DNA of 64,000 nt from Bacteroidota bacterium (GTDB lineage Bacteria > Bacteroidota > Ignavibacteria > Tepidaquicellales > Tepidaquicellaceae): contig JAFDZP010000003.1 of the NCBI GenBank assembly GCA_018266835.1, positions 1 to 64,000 on the forward strand, written 5' to 3'. Of this stretch, positions 9,254 to 18,789 are shown piece by piece (the stretch's first letter is position 1; every line of letters starts with the position of its first letter). The notes beneath the pieces are model-generated. The model ran no database searches, was not told the DNA's origin, and was given only the letters and a program-made list of their open reading frames with translations. The translations under genes and the position numbers were made by a program.

Positions 9254-9268
9254 CCTATTAGTAGGTAT
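9254..9268. promoter_or_regulatory. 15-base dyad CCTATTAGTAGGTAT, copy 1
   Basis: The CCTA-TTAG-TAGG inverted repeat sits 27 bases past the end of the receiver gene. The identical 15 bases occur inverted at 34268-34282, and a looser form at 13038-13053. Function unknown; a protein binding site or part of a repeated element is possible. Confidence 0.45.
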
Positions 9269-9294
9269 GAGGAAATTTATTTTTATGAGTAACT

Positions 9295-9708
9295 TCAAAT
9301 GAGCTTAAACAGCTCATCTAAATTTTTGCTTGTTATCGGCTTGGATATAAAATCTTCTACATACTCATTTGCTTTTGCCCGTTCAATATCGCTGTAATTT
9401 ACGCTTGATGTAAGAATATATACTTTGACTTCAGTTTCATTTTGTGAGAGTTTCGCATACTCTTCTAAAAACTCCCAGCCTGTCATAATCGGCATATTTA
9501 TATCCAGTAGAATAATTATTTTCCCGTAACTTTTTTGGTCTAATGCATTGCTCAAAAATTTCATCCCTTCTACCGGCTCTGTATAGGCTAATATAAATGT
9601 ATCATTTCTTCCTTCTTTCAAAATTTTTTTACTGATAAGTAATTTATTTATGGAGTTGCAAATCGAATCATCATCAACTAATAGAATAAGTTTATTTCCG
9701 GGGTTCAT
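9295..9708 (-). CDS. Stand-alone response regulator
   Basis: A 137-residue single receiver domain: acidic pocket VDDD at residues 11-14, phospho-acceptor Asp69 in IILLDINMPIMTGWEF, SS switch residues in YILTSSVNYSDIERA, conserved Lys123 in FISKPIT. It has no output domain. The DINMPxMTGWEFxEE signature is shared with the receiver at 18298, and each stands beside a kinase whose H box reads SHNLRAP, so the two kinase-receiver pairs look paralogous. It follows the kinase gene by 24 bases on the same strand. A run of about 30 bases with the shared dyad follows its stop. Confidence 0.92.
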   Translation of the reverse strand: MNPGNKLILLVDDDSICNSINKLLISKKILKEGRNDTFILAYTEPVEGMKFLSNALDQKSYGKIIILLDINMPIMTGWEFLEEYAKLSQNETEVKVYILTSSVNYSDIERAKANEYVEDFISKPITSKNLDELFKLI

Positions 9709-9732
9709 TTGGGCTATCCGTCTGTTTATATT

Positions 9733-12700
9733 TTAAGATTTTTTAAATTTAATTGTAAATGTAGTTCCTTTATCAACTTCACTTTCAACATATATTTCAC
9801 CGTTCATTGATTCTACCTGACTCTTTACCATAAACAGCCCCATACCTTTTCCTTCTTTATGTAGATGGAATCTGTTGTAAAGTCCGAATATCTTTTCTTT
9901 ATTCTTTAATAAATCTATACCGATTCCGTTATCTTCAAACTTCAGATAAATATAATCCGCATCCTCCGAGGAAGTGATTTTTATAAAAGAAGCTCCGTCG
10001 CTTTTATATTTTACACTGTTAGTCACAAGATTCTGGAATATACTGTAAATAAAACTTTTCACTGAATACATGGAACGTTTTGCCGCGAAATCTGAAATAA
10101 TTTTTATTCCCGAATTCTGAATTGCGTGTTCCTCAATATTTTTTATTTCAGAGAGTATGGTTTCAAATACAACTTCTGACTTATCTTCCTCAAATCTCTT
10201 CTTAATACTTAAAATGTCATTCATATCTCTGATAACTTCATCAAGTCTTGATGAGGATTTTTTTATCAGCTGATTCATTTCAAGCCTTGATTCTTCATCC
10301 AGATTATTTTCTTCAAGGAGAGCGCTTATTCCAAGTATATTTGCAATCGGCGCGCGCAGATTGTGCGATACCATATAAGTAAATTGTTCGAGTGCGCTGT
10401 TCCTCTTAAGTAAATCGCTGAACATCTTATCACGCTCTTCCTGAACTTTTGTAAGTTCGGTTACATCCTGTGTTGAACCGATAATTTTCAAAGGCACGAT
10501 ATTTTTTTCATCATAAACAATATAAGCACGTTCGAATACATTGAATGTCTTTCCATCCTTTCTTACTAAACGATATCCGCCTTCCCAATACCTTTTTTTC
10601 TTTTCACTGGCCACCACTTCCGTAGATTCAACTTTGGCTAAATCCTCAGGATGTATATATTTCTCCCAGTCTTTAAATGACATTTTGTTTTCGGGGAATT
10701 CTTCGCCAAACATTTCTTTATATCCCCCGCCGAGAAGAATTTCGTAAGTTTTTAAATCCATTTCCCAAATAGTTTCATGAGTTGCCTTGGATAAATATTC
10801 ATATCTTCTTGTTGCTTCTTCAAGCTTATTATAATAATTTTCAGTCTCAGTTATATCAACTATTGTACCGTTCACTAAGGTATGGCCGTTATCTAATCTT
10901 GTCGGAACTGCCATGGCGCGCACCCATTTTATCTCACCTGTTTTTTTGTTTACATATCTGAATTTTATATTCATATTAGTCAGATTTTTAACTGATTCCA
11001 GTCTTTTATTTACCACATCGGAGATATCTTCATAGTGAATTGAATCCAGCAGCTTGGTTTGGTCATTCATAACTTCTTCGACAGAAAAGCCCCAGTAATC
11101 ATATGCGTTCCTGCTTGCATAATTCAGCTTTGCAACATAAGAGTTATCATACTCAGTCTGGAAAATAAACCCTTGCATTGATTCGCTTATTTCAGTAAGG
11201 AATTTTTCATTTTTCTTTAACTGCTCTTCATCATTTTTTCTTTGCGTAATATCCTGAGTAGTGCCATAAATTTTCAAAGGTTCTTTAGTAAATGTATCAA
11301 AAATTGTATATGACCTTTCATATACATGCGCAATCGTGTTGTCATTCCTGAAAATCCTGAAGTAATTTTCTCTGAACTGATTTTCTGTATCTGTCAGTGC
11401 TCTCTTAATACTTTCCTGAAGGTTATCTAAATCTTCAGGGTGTATTTTGCTCAACACAAATGAAAAGTTCACTTTATCATCAGGAAAAGAGTAACCGAAC
11501 ATTTTTTTATAATTTCCTCCCATTTCCAGTATATTAGTTTTTAAATCCCATTCCCAGATGGTTTCATTTGCAGCTTTCGATATATATTTATATCTTTCAT
11601 TGGATTTTTCCAGCTCTAAATAATAATTTTCACTCTCTGTTATATCAAGAAAAACTCCGTTTAAAACTACACTTCCATTAGGTTTTCTTTCAGGATGGAC
11701 TTTAGCCCTTACCCATTTTATTTCATTTGTCTTTTGATTTATGTATCTGAATTTATGATCAATTGATATTAGATTCTTGACTGCATTTTCAATATCGGCT
11801 TTTACTTCTTCAATATCTTCAGGGTGGATTGCTTTTAATCTTTTTGAAACATCATTTATTACTTCCAGAGAGGAAAATCCCCATAATTGTTCAAATCCGT
11901 CGCTTATAAATGTAACTTCAATTCTATTATCAGGATAATAAACTGTTTGTAATATACCTCCCGGTATGCTGTCACTAATTTCACGAATAAATTTTAGCTG
12001 CTCCTGTAATTCATTTTCAAAATTAATTCTTTCAGTAATATTATTTGGGATGACAATAATTGCTTTTTTTCCATTAAAAAAAATATTGCTGGCTTTTATT
12101 TCTACAAAAAATATTTCGCCTTTTTTATTCTTATGTCTCCAAGTTCCCCTGCTGATAATATCTTCGTCCACTGTTTTAATATCATTTACCACTGCCTTCC
12201 AATCCTCAGCCGGTCTTATATCTTTAAGAGTCAGATTCAAAAACTCTTCTCTGGAGTAACCGTACGTATTCAGAGCTGCTTCATTAACTTCTAAAAATTT
12301 ATAAGTATCCGGGTCAAAGATAAACATAATTCCCGGATTTGTTTCAAAGAGACTTCTGTAAAAAGCTTCTGACTCTTTTATTTTAATCTCATTATTTTTT
12401 TCTTCAGTTATATCATGTTCAAAAGCAATAAAATGTGTAAGCTCTTTGTTTTTATTATAAATAGGAGTGATATTAAGTTTTATCCAATAAGGAGTTTTAT
12501 CAGGTTTGTAATTAATCAATTCGACATCGACAGGTTTCCTTTCATTAATTTTTTTGCGTATAGAGCTTACAGTTTTTTTATCAGTATCAATACCTTGCAG
12601 AATATCAGGTCTCCTTCCTGCAAGTTTTTTAAATTTATATCCGCATATTTTCTCAAATGCCGGGTTTACCCATAAAATATTTTCATTTGCGTCAGTTATT

Positions 12701-12786
12701 ATTACACCTTCAGTAATAGAAGAAGTAAGAATTTTAATATTACTTAAAAAATTTTCATCCGATATAACAGGAAACGGGGTTTTCAT
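9733..12786 (-). CDS. Multi-PAS sensor histidine kinase
   Basis: A 1017-residue cytosolic kinase with about six PAS domains (about 15-130, 138-255, 262-385, 392-515, 522-645, 652-775), then HisKA with His808 in [14 protein letters not shown] and an ATPase with LVTNSVKYKSD, EDNGIGID and [16 protein letters not shown] 3 and 5 resemble each other (GFEQLWGFSSLEV against AYDYWGFSVEEVM), as do 4 and 6 (ETIWEWDLKT against ETIWEMDLKT), which indicates a tandem duplication of a two-PAS unit. No membrane segment is present. Partner: the receiver 24 bases downstream. An FNR-type dyad at 12863-12876 lies 77 bases before the start and could couple expression to oxygen, NO or cAMP-type signals. Confidence 0.94.
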   Translation of the reverse strand: MKTPFPVISDENFLSNIKILTSSITEGVIITDANENILWVNPAFEKICGYKFKKLAGRRPDILQGIDTDKKTVSSIRKKINERKPVDVELINYKPDKTPYWIKLNITPIYNKNKELTHFIAFEHDITEEKNNEIKIKESEAFYRSLFETNPGIMFIFDPDTYKFLEVNEAALNTYGYSREEFLNLTLKDIRPAEDWKAVVNDIKTVDEDIISRGTWRHKNKKGEIFFVEIKASNIFFNGKKAIIVIPNNITERINFENELQEQLKFIREISDSIPGGILQTVYYPDNRIEVTFISDGFEQLWGFSSLEVINDVSKRLKAIHPEDIEEVKADIENAVKNLISIDHKFRYINQKTNEIKWVRAKVHPERKPNGSVVLNGVFLDITESENYYLELEKSNERYKYISKAANETIWEWDLKTNILEMGGNYKKMFGYSFPDDKVNFSFVLSKIHPEDLDNLQESIKRALTDTENQFRENYFRIFRNDNTIAHVYERSYTIFDTFTKEPLKIYGTTQDITQRKNDEEQLKKNEKFLTEISESMQGFIFQTEYDNSYVAKLNYASRNAYDYWGFSVEEVMNDQTKLLDSIHYEDISDVVNKRLESVKNLTNMNIKFRYVNKKTGEIKWVRAMAVPTRLDNGHTLVNGTIVDITETENYYNKLEEATRRYEYLSKATHETIWEMDLKTYEILLGGGYKEMFGEEFPENKMSFKDWEKYIHPEDLAKVESTEVVASEKKKRYWEGGYRLVRKDGKTFNVFERAYIVYDEKNIVPLKIIGSTQDVTELTKVQEERDKMFSDLLKRNSALEQFTYMVSHNLRAPIANILGISALLEENNLDEESRLEMNQLIKKSSSRLDEVIRDMNDILSIKKRFEEDKSEVVFETILSEIKNIEEHAIQNSGIKIISDFAAKRSMYSVKSFIYSIFQNLVTNSVKYKSDGASFIKITSSEDADYIYLKFEDNGIGIDLLKNKEKIFGLYNRFHLHKEGKGMGLFMVKSQVESMNGEIYVESEVDKGTTFTIKFKKS

Positions 12787-12862
12787 TATTAAAAATTTCT
12801 TAGAGGTTTAGTTCAATCAAAAAAATTATAAATAAAATTACAGATTATTCGAGTGTTAAAAT

Positions 12863-12876
12863 ATGATTTACATCAA
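12863..12876. promoter_or_regulatory. FNR/CRP-type dyad upstream of sensor kinase
   Basis: ATGATTTACATCAA matches the FNR-type consensus TTGAT-N4-ATCAA at all but the first base. It lies 77-90 bases before the minus-strand kinase start at 12786, within the 429-base divergent gap 12787-13215. It shares TGATTTACATC with the site at 19477. Confidence 0.5.
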
Positions 12877-13037
12877 GTTTTTATATTGCCTGCATAAGTA
12901 TTTGTAGTCTCAATTTCTTCACTATACTTTTTTATTTATTTATGGAAATACAGAGTTTTATTAAGAATTATTTTATTGAAGCTAATTTCTTGTCTAACAA
13001 TTTTCGAAAAAAATAAAAACAAAATTTAAAATACACC

Positions 13038-13053
13038 TACCCACTAATACGTA
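13038..13053. promoter_or_regulatory. Degenerate copy of the shared dyad
   Basis: TACCCACTAATACGTA resembles TACCTACTAATAGGTA at 34267-34284 with two changes. It is in the divergent gap between two kinase operons, 24 bases upstream of a candidate promoter for the plus-strand kinase. Confidence 0.3.
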
Positions 13054-13077
13054 TGTGTTTCACTTATCGAATAGAAG

Positions 13078-13108
13078 TTGTGTTAAAGCAAGAATTTGAA
13101 TATATTTG
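13078..13108 (+). promoter_or_regulatory. Candidate Bacteroidota-type promoter
   Basis: TTG at 13078-13080, a 20-base spacer and TATATTTG at 13101-13108 fit the -33 TTG / -7 TAnnTTTG pattern of Bacteroidota primary sigma factors. It would start a transcript with a leader of about 100 bases before the kinase at 13216. Confidence 0.4.
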
Positions 13109-13215
13109 TATAGTGATATGCGTGAAGTAAAATCTTTACGCTGATGTTTTAATCTGAATCTTGTTTAAACTGTCTCACTTCAAAAATATTCAGCTAAAGA
13201 TTAAATTGTTTATAA

Positions 13216-15162
13216 ATGTGTATGGGCTTGCACAATAAAAACAATTTTTCTGATTCAATGCTCCTCGATTATAAAGCTTATTATAAAAGCATAATCGAAT
13301 TTTCCCGAAACTCTGTTTACACTGAAGACAATGACGGAGCCATCACTTCCTGGAATAAAGGGTCAGAAAAATTTTACGGTTACAAATCGAAAGAAATTTT
13401 AGGTAAAAACTCTTCACTGCTTCTACCTGAAGACAGTACCCTTGAAAATCTGGATATATCAAATAATATCAAATCAGGTAAGCCTGTTAATGATTATATT
13501 ACCCAAAGAAAATCCAAGAGTGAATTAATCACTGCCCGAATATCCATCTCACCAATATTTAATGATAATAATGAAGTAATAGGTTCAGTTACTTTTTCCG
13601 AGTATGTAAATGCTTCCAGGCAAAATGCAGAAAGGAAAAATATAGAAGATGACCTTCTAAAAAGCATGAAGGAAACTTCTGATTACAAATATGCTCTTGA
13701 TGAATCTTCTATTGTAGCTATCACTGACCAGCGCGGGATAATAAAACATGTCAACGATAATTTTTGTAAAATATCAAAATACTCCCGCGAAGAACTAATC
13801 GGTCAGGACCACAGAATAATAAATTCCTCTTTCCATTCTAAAAGTTTCATAAAAAATATCTGGACTACTATTGCTAACGGTAAAATATGGAAGGGTGAAC
13901 TTAAAAATAAAGCAAAGGACGGAACTTACTATTGGGTAGATACAACTATTGTTCCTTTTCTTAATGAAGCCGGAAAGCCATACCAGTACATTGCTATACG
14001 AGCTGATATAACTGAAAGAAAAAAAATTGAAGATGATTTACAAAAAACCTTAAAGGAAATTTCGGATTATAAATATGCCCTGGATGAATCTTCAATAGTT
14101 GCAATAACAGATCAGCGGGGTATAATAAAGCACGCAAATGAAAATTTTTGCAGGATATCTCAATACAGCCGCGATGAACTCATAGGCCACGACCACAGAA
14201 TAATCAATTCTTCATATCATCCGAAAGAATTTATCAAAAATTTATGGGGAACAATTGCAAACGGAAAAATATGGAGAGGTGAACTTAAAAATAAAACTAA
14301 GTACGGAAATTTTTACTGGGTAGATACAACTATTGTTCCGTTCCTGGATGAAAACGGAAAGCCGTATCAGTATGTTGCAATCCGTGCCGATATAACCTCA
14401 CGGAAACAGGCTGAAGAGGAAATAAAAAAGCTCAACGAGGAACTTGAAGAAAGAGTGGCTCAGAGGACTCATCAGCTTGAAGTGCTCAACAATGAGCTGG
14501 AATCTTTTTCTTATTCAATCTCGCATGACCTGCGTGCTCCTCTAAGAGCGATTAACGGTTATTCATATATAATACAAAGTAAGTATGAAGAAAATTTTGA
14601 TGAAGAAGGAAAAAGATTATTCAACAGGATAATAGTGAATACAAAAAAGATGGGGCTGCTAATTGATGACTTACTTTCTTTTTCACGTTTAGGAAGAAAG
14701 GAAATTCTGAAAATTCCATTCTCCATGCAAAGCCTTATTGAAAACATATTGGCGGAAATGAAACAGAGTGATAAAATTCCTGATTTGATGGTAACAGTGG
14801 ATGTAAAGCAAAATGCTACCGCTGATATAACCATGATACGACAGGTCTGGGAAAACTTAATCAGCAATGCTATAAAATACTCATCCAAGAAGGAGAAGAT
14901 ACAAATTGTAATAGGTTCTCAGGCAGAAAACGATTTTGTAAAATATTTTATTACCGATAACGGAGTAGGATTTAATATGGACTATGCTGATAAGCTCTTC
15001 AATGTATTTCAGAGACTGCATAGTGAAGAAGAGTTTGAAGGCATTGGAGTCGGGCTGGCAATTGTAAAGAAAATCGTTACAAAGCATGGAGGCTCTGTAT
15101 TTGCAGAGGGTAAAGAAAATGAAGGAGCAACATTCTATTTTACGCTCCCGGATGGAGTTTAA
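13216..15162 (+). CDS. PAS-domain sensor histidine kinase
   Basis: A 648-residue cytosolic kinase: PAS 1 (about 20-135), PAS 2 (about 155-268), PAS 3 (about 283-395), coiled coil (about 396-430), HisKA with His437 in YSISHDLRAPLRAI, and ATPase with NLISNAIKYSS, ITDNGVGFN and GIGVGLAIVKKIV. PAS 2 and PAS 3 are near copies (both hold [39 protein letters not shown] or [12 protein letters not shown]), a clear internal duplication; a third relative sits in the kinase at 15619. The start could also be the second ATG at 13222. Heads a four-gene plus-strand operon; its phytochrome-like core suits the Rcp1-like receiver 9 bases downstream. Confidence 0.94.
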   Translation: MCMGLHNKNNFSDSMLLDYKAYYKSIIEFSRNSVYTEDNDGAITSWNKGSEKFYGYKSKEILGKNSSLLLPEDSTLENLDISNNIKSGKPVNDYITQRKSKSELITARISISPIFNDNNEVIGSVTFSEYVNASRQNAERKNIEDDLLKSMKETSDYKYALDESSIVAITDQRGIIKHVNDNFCKISKYSREELIGQDHRIINSSFHSKSFIKNIWTTIANGKIWKGELKNKAKDGTYYWVDTTIVPFLNEAGKPYQYIAIRADITERKKIEDDLQKTLKEISDYKYALDESSIVAITDQRGIIKHANENFCRISQYSRDELIGHDHRIINSSYHPKEFIKNLWGTIANGKIWRGELKNKTKYGNFYWVDTTIVPFLDENGKPYQYVAIRADITSRKQAEEEIKKLNEELEERVAQRTHQLEVLNNELESFSYSISHDLRAPLRAINGYSYIIQSKYEENFDEEGKRLFNRIIVNTKKMGLLIDDLLSFSRLGRKEILKIPFSMQSLIENILAEMKQSDKIPDLMVTVDVKQNATADITMIRQVWENLISNAIKYSSKKEKIQIVIGSQAENDFVKYFITDNGVGFNMDYADKLFNVFQRLHSEEEFEGIGVGLAIVKKIVTKHGGSVFAEGKENEGATFYFTLPDGV

Positions 15163-15171
15163 ATTTTTTAA

Positions 15172-15615
15172 ATGAGCTATAATAATGTAGAAATATTGCT
15201 TGTAGAAGATAATATAGATGATGCAGAGTTTGCACTTTCTTCTTTAAATGCAAATGAAACTAAATCGAAAATTTTTCATGTAAAAGACGGTGCAGAGGCT
15301 CTTGATTTTATATATGCGGAAGGAAAATATTCGGAAAGACAAAAAGATAAAATTTTGAAACTGATAATTCTTGACTTAAAAATTCCAAAAGTAAGCGGGC
15401 TTGAAGTTTTACGAAGGGTAAAATCAAACTCACTTACAAAAAGTATTCCTGTTATAATTCTTACATCTTCAAAAGAAGAGAGAGACATCGAAGAAGCTTA
15501 TAAACTTGGAGCTAACAGTTACATTGTGAAACCCATTGAGTTTGATATATTGAATAATACAATTATTAAACTTGGTGAGTACTGGCTTCAGATAAATCAA
15601 CCCGGCTGCGAATAA
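15172..15615 (+). CDS. Rcp1-like stand-alone response regulator
   Basis: A 147-residue receiver: acidic pocket VEDN at 11-14, Asp68 in LIILDLKIPKVSGLEV, switch TSS in VIILTSSKEERD, lysine in YIVKPIEF. The long segment before the Asp (FIYAEGKYSERQKDK) and the C-terminal GEYWLQ helix are typical of Rcp1-type partners of phytochrome-like kinases. It lies between two kinases with gaps of 9 and 3 bases, so it is surely co-transcribed. No output domain. Confidence 0.93.
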   Translation: MSYNNVEILLVEDNIDDAEFALSSLNANETKSKIFHVKDGAEALDFIYAEGKYSERQKDKILKLIILDLKIPKVSGLEVLRRVKSNSLTKSIPVIILTSSKEERDIEEAYKLGANSYIVKPIEFDILNNTIIKLGEYWLQINQPGCE

Positions 15616-15618
15616 AAT

Positions 15619-18288
15619 ATGACAACTCCATTAAAAATATTAATAATTGAGGATTATGCCGAAGATGCAAATCTCATGAAATTCCATCTTGAGCACGGAG
15701 GAATAAATTTCATAGCAAAAATTATTGAAACAAAACAAGCTTTTGAAGAAGCTCTTGAAGATTTTAAGCCTGATGCCATTCTTTGTGACCACTCTCTTCC
15801 GCAGTTTGATTCAATTCTTGCTTTGAAAACTCTTAAGAATAAAAATGCTCATATCCCTTTCATTCTTGTAACAGGTTCAGTCTCTGAAGAGTTTGCAGTT
15901 CAGATGATACATGCAGGTGCACATGATTACATAATAAAAGATAGAATGACACGGCTTCCTTCAGCTCTTTTAAATGCGATTGAAAAATGCCGGATTGAAA
16001 ATGAAAGAAGAAGTTTTTTTGAAAAAATACTTGCTGAAAAAGAATTATTAAAGAAAGCAGAAAAAATTGCTCACTTCGGAATTTGGGAAAACGATATTCT
16101 GAATGGTGAGACAAGATGGTCTGATGAAACTTTCAGAATACTCGGGTATGAAGTCGGAGAAGTTGAACCTTCCGGAGAAAACTTTTTTGCAAAAGTTCAT
16201 GCCGATGACAGTATACGAGTGGAAAATATAGTAAGGAGCGCTTTAATTTCGGGCGGTACAGGTACAATGGAATTCAGAGTAATTGGCAAAGATAAAGAAA
16301 TGAGGGTAATCAAAAGTGAATTTGTTGTTGAACGCGATAAAAATAATCAGAACGAAAGACTAATAGGATTTAATATTGATATTTCCGAACAAAAAAAAGC
16401 TGAAGCTGCTTTATTTGAAAGTTTAAAGGAAATATCAGATTATAAATACGCGATTGACCAGTCATCTATTGTCGCAATCACTGACCAAAAAGGAATTATA
16501 AAACATGCTAATGATAATTTCTGCCGGATATCCAAATACGAGAGATACGAACTCATTGGAAAGGACCACAGAATAATCAACTCAGGCCACCACCCGAAAG
16601 AATATATAAGAGAAATGTGGGTTACCATTGCTAACGGCAAAGTCTGGCATGGAGAATTCAAAAACAAAGCTAAGGACGGCACTTTCTATTGGGTAGATAC
16701 TACAATAATTCCATTCCTAAACAATGAACTTAAACCATATCAATATTTAGCAATTCGTAAAGATATAACAGCCCGCAAGCTGGCGGAAGAAAACCTGATT
16801 AGAAGTGAAAAAAGATTCAGGCAATTTTTTGAAACTGCACCTGAATCTATTTTTATTTTAGATATAGAGAATTTTTCTTTTAGAGATTTTAATAATAATG
16901 CGCTACAGTTGCTGAAATATAGCCGGGAAGAATTAATGAAAATGTCTCCGCTGGATATAAGTCCAAAAGTTCAACCTAACGGAGAGAAATCGGAAGAAAT
17001 TATTCCAGCGGTTATTGAACGAACTTTGAAAGGAGAAAACCCGATTATAGAATGGATAGTAATTGACTCCGAAGGAAAAGAAATTGTGTGTGAAGTAAGA
17101 CCAAGTATGCTCTCGGATTTTGATACAAAGCAGCTGCGTGTAAGTGTAATTGATATTACAAGAAGGAAAAAAGCTGAAGCAGAGATAATGCAAAATGAAA
17201 AAAAATTCAGGCAATTTTTTGAAACTGCTCCCGAGGCAATTTTAATTCTTGATTTAGAAAAAAATGCATTTGTAGATTTTAATGAAAATGCTTTGAAGCT
17301 TCTAAAATACAGCTATGACGGATTGATGAATAAATCTCCCATGATGGTAACAGCCCCTGTACAGCCTGAAGGAATTACAGCAGAAGAAAAATTCAATAAG
17401 AATATCAGCCGGATTTTGAAAGGAGAAAAACTTATAACAGAATGGCTGGTAATTGATTCTGAAGGAAAAGAAATTTTCACAGAGATACGTTCAAGCATAC
17501 TCTCTGATTACGATAAAAATCTTATGAGGCTTAGTGTAATTGATATAACTGACAGGAAAAATGCTGAAGCAGAGAGGAATAAAATTACAGCAGACCTATT
17601 TAAAAGAAATAAAGACCTTGAGCAGTTCACATATATTGTTTCCCACAATCTGAGAGCACCTGTAGCTAACATAATAGGATTTAACGAAGAGCTTAATTCG
17701 GACGATTACTCTCCCGAAGAAAGACAAAGTTTTCTTAATCAGCTTTCATCTGCAGTAAATCGTCTGGATGAAGTAATCATAGATCTTAACAATATACTTC
17801 AGGTAAATAACACTGTAAAAGAAATTCATGAAGAAGTATTTTTTTCCCAGATAGTTTACAATGTGAAAACTATACTCCATAAGCTGCTTGATGATAAAAC
17901 GGTTGAAATTAAAACATCCTTTAATCTTGCACCGAGCATAATGACTTTTAAAAGTTACATGCACAGTATTTTTTACAACTTGATTTCAAACAGTATAAAA
18001 TATAGAAAACCCGGTACTGATTTAGTTATACATATCTCCAGTGAAAAAAAGGATGATAAAATATATTTAACTTTTAAAGATAACGGAAGCGGAATTGACC
18101 TGCAAAAAAAAGGAGAGCACATTTTTGGATTATACAAACGGTTCCATTCAGGAATAGAAGGAAAAGGAATGGGACTATTTATGGTAAAAACTCAGGTGGA
18201 AAGCCTTGGCGGAAACATTTCAATAGAGAGTACGCCAAATACCGGAGCTGAATTTAAAATTGAAATACCTGTAAACACTAACTCTTAA
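15619..18288 (+). CDS. REC-multi-PAS sensor histidine kinase
   Basis: An 889-residue kinase. N-terminal receiver (about 5-125) with Asp57 in [16 protein letters not shown] domains at about 145-258 (PAS_3 type), 270-385, 393-515 and 523-645; HisKA with His676 in [14 protein letters not shown]; ATPase with [19 protein letters not shown] and [13 protein letters not shown]. The second PAS is a close relative of the doubled PAS in the kinase at 13216, and the last two PAS are copies of each other (both begin [12 protein letters not shown] or [12 protein letters not shown]). Its core resembles that of the kinase at 9733. The upstream receiver at 15172 could pass a phosphoryl group to it; the receiver at 18298 is its likely target. 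Confidence 0.94.
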   Translation: MTTPLKILIIEDYAEDANLMKFHLEHGGINFIAKIIETKQAFEEALEDFKPDAILCDHSLPQFDSILALKTLKNKNAHIPFILVTGSVSEEFAVQMIHAGAHDYIIKDRMTRLPSALLNAIEKCRIENERRSFFEKILAEKELLKKAEKIAHFGIWENDILNGETRWSDETFRILGYEVGEVEPSGENFFAKVHADDSIRVENIVRSALISGGTGTMEFRVIGKDKEMRVIKSEFVVERDKNNQNERLIGFNIDISEQKKAEAALFESLKEISDYKYAIDQSSIVAITDQKGIIKHANDNFCRISKYERYELIGKDHRIINSGHHPKEYIREMWVTIANGKVWHGEFKNKAKDGTFYWVDTTIIPFLNNELKPYQYLAIRKDITARKLAEENLIRSEKRFRQFFETAPESIFILDIENFSFRDFNNNALQLLKYSREELMKMSPLDISPKVQPNGEKSEEIIPAVIERTLKGENPIIEWIVIDSEGKEIVCEVRPSMLSDFDTKQLRVSVIDITRRKKAEAEIMQNEKKFRQFFETAPEAILILDLEKNAFVDFNENALKLLKYSYDGLMNKSPMMVTAPVQPEGITAEEKFNKNISRILKGEKLITEWLVIDSEGKEIFTEIRSSILSDYDKNLMRLSVIDITDRKNAEAERNKITADLFKRNKDLEQFTYIVSHNLRAPVANIIGFNEELNSDDYSPEERQSFLNQLSSAVNRLDEVIIDLNNILQVNNTVKEIHEEVFFSQIVYNVKTILHKLLDDKTVEIKTSFNLAPSIMTFKSYMHSIFYNLISNSIKYRKPGTDLVIHISSEKKDDKIYLTFKDNGSGIDLQKKGEHIFGLYKRFHSGIEGKGMGLFMVKTQVESLGGNISIESTPNTGAEFKIEIPVNTNS

Positions 18289-18297
18289 ACACCCATA

Positions 18298-18699
18298 ATG
18301 GATAGCAACTTAAATTTTATTCTTGTAGATGATGATGGTATAAACAACACTCTTTGCAGGGCAGTGATAACTAAAGTATTTGAAGGTGCAAATGTAAAAG
18401 CATTTCAAATTCCCGAAGAGGCATTAGCTTATATTCAGGATAATTATGCTTCAAAAGAAGATTTCTTTACTACGCTTTTTCTTGATATAAATATGCCGAG
18501 TATGACGGGCTGGGAATTTATTGAAGAATTTAATAAATTTCCAGATAAGATAAAGAAACAATTTACAATTTATATGCTGTCATCTTCTGTAGATAATAAA
18601 GATATGGAACGTGCGGGGAAAAATAATCTTATAAAATGTTATATCTCAAAGCCGCTAAAGAGAGAAACTCTCAAAGTTTTGCTGCTTGGTGAGGGGTAG
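18298..18699 (+). CDS. Stand-alone response regulator
   Basis: A 133-residue receiver: VDDD at 10-13, Asp63 in TLFLDINMPSMTGWEF, switch SSS in YMLSSSVDNKDMERAG, Lys118 in YISKPLK. It is the paralogue of the receiver at 9295 by its DINMPxMTGWEF box and by the type of kinase it accompanies. It starts 9 bases after the kinase stop and ends the operon. It has no output domain, as for all separate receivers in this window. Confidence 0.92.
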   Translation: MDSNLNFILVDDDGINNTLCRAVITKVFEGANVKAFQIPEEALAYIQDNYASKEDFFTTLFLDINMPSMTGWEFIEEFNKFPDKIKKQFTIYMLSSSVDNKDMERAGKNNLIKCYISKPLKRETLKVLLLGEG

Positions 18700-18723
18700 G
18701 ATATAAATTCACCGGAGCGCACT

Positions 18724-18751
18724 CCCTGCCCTCCCTTGGGCTGTGGCAGGG
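18724..18751. repeat. GC-rich hairpin between convergent genes
   Basis: CCCTGCC and GGCAGGG pair across a 14-base loop. It lies between the receiver gene and the convergent secreted protein gene, and resembles the CCCTCC-rich hairpin family in composition. It may assist termination, though no T run follows. Confidence 0.5.
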
Positions 18752-18789
18752 GGTGAGATTCGCGTATTATTTAAGTTTTAAAATTTTAC

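Noticed and set aside
10541..12811. Plus-strand frames within the multi-PAS kinase
   Set aside because: Opposite-strand shadows of a 1017-codon gene with complete domains.
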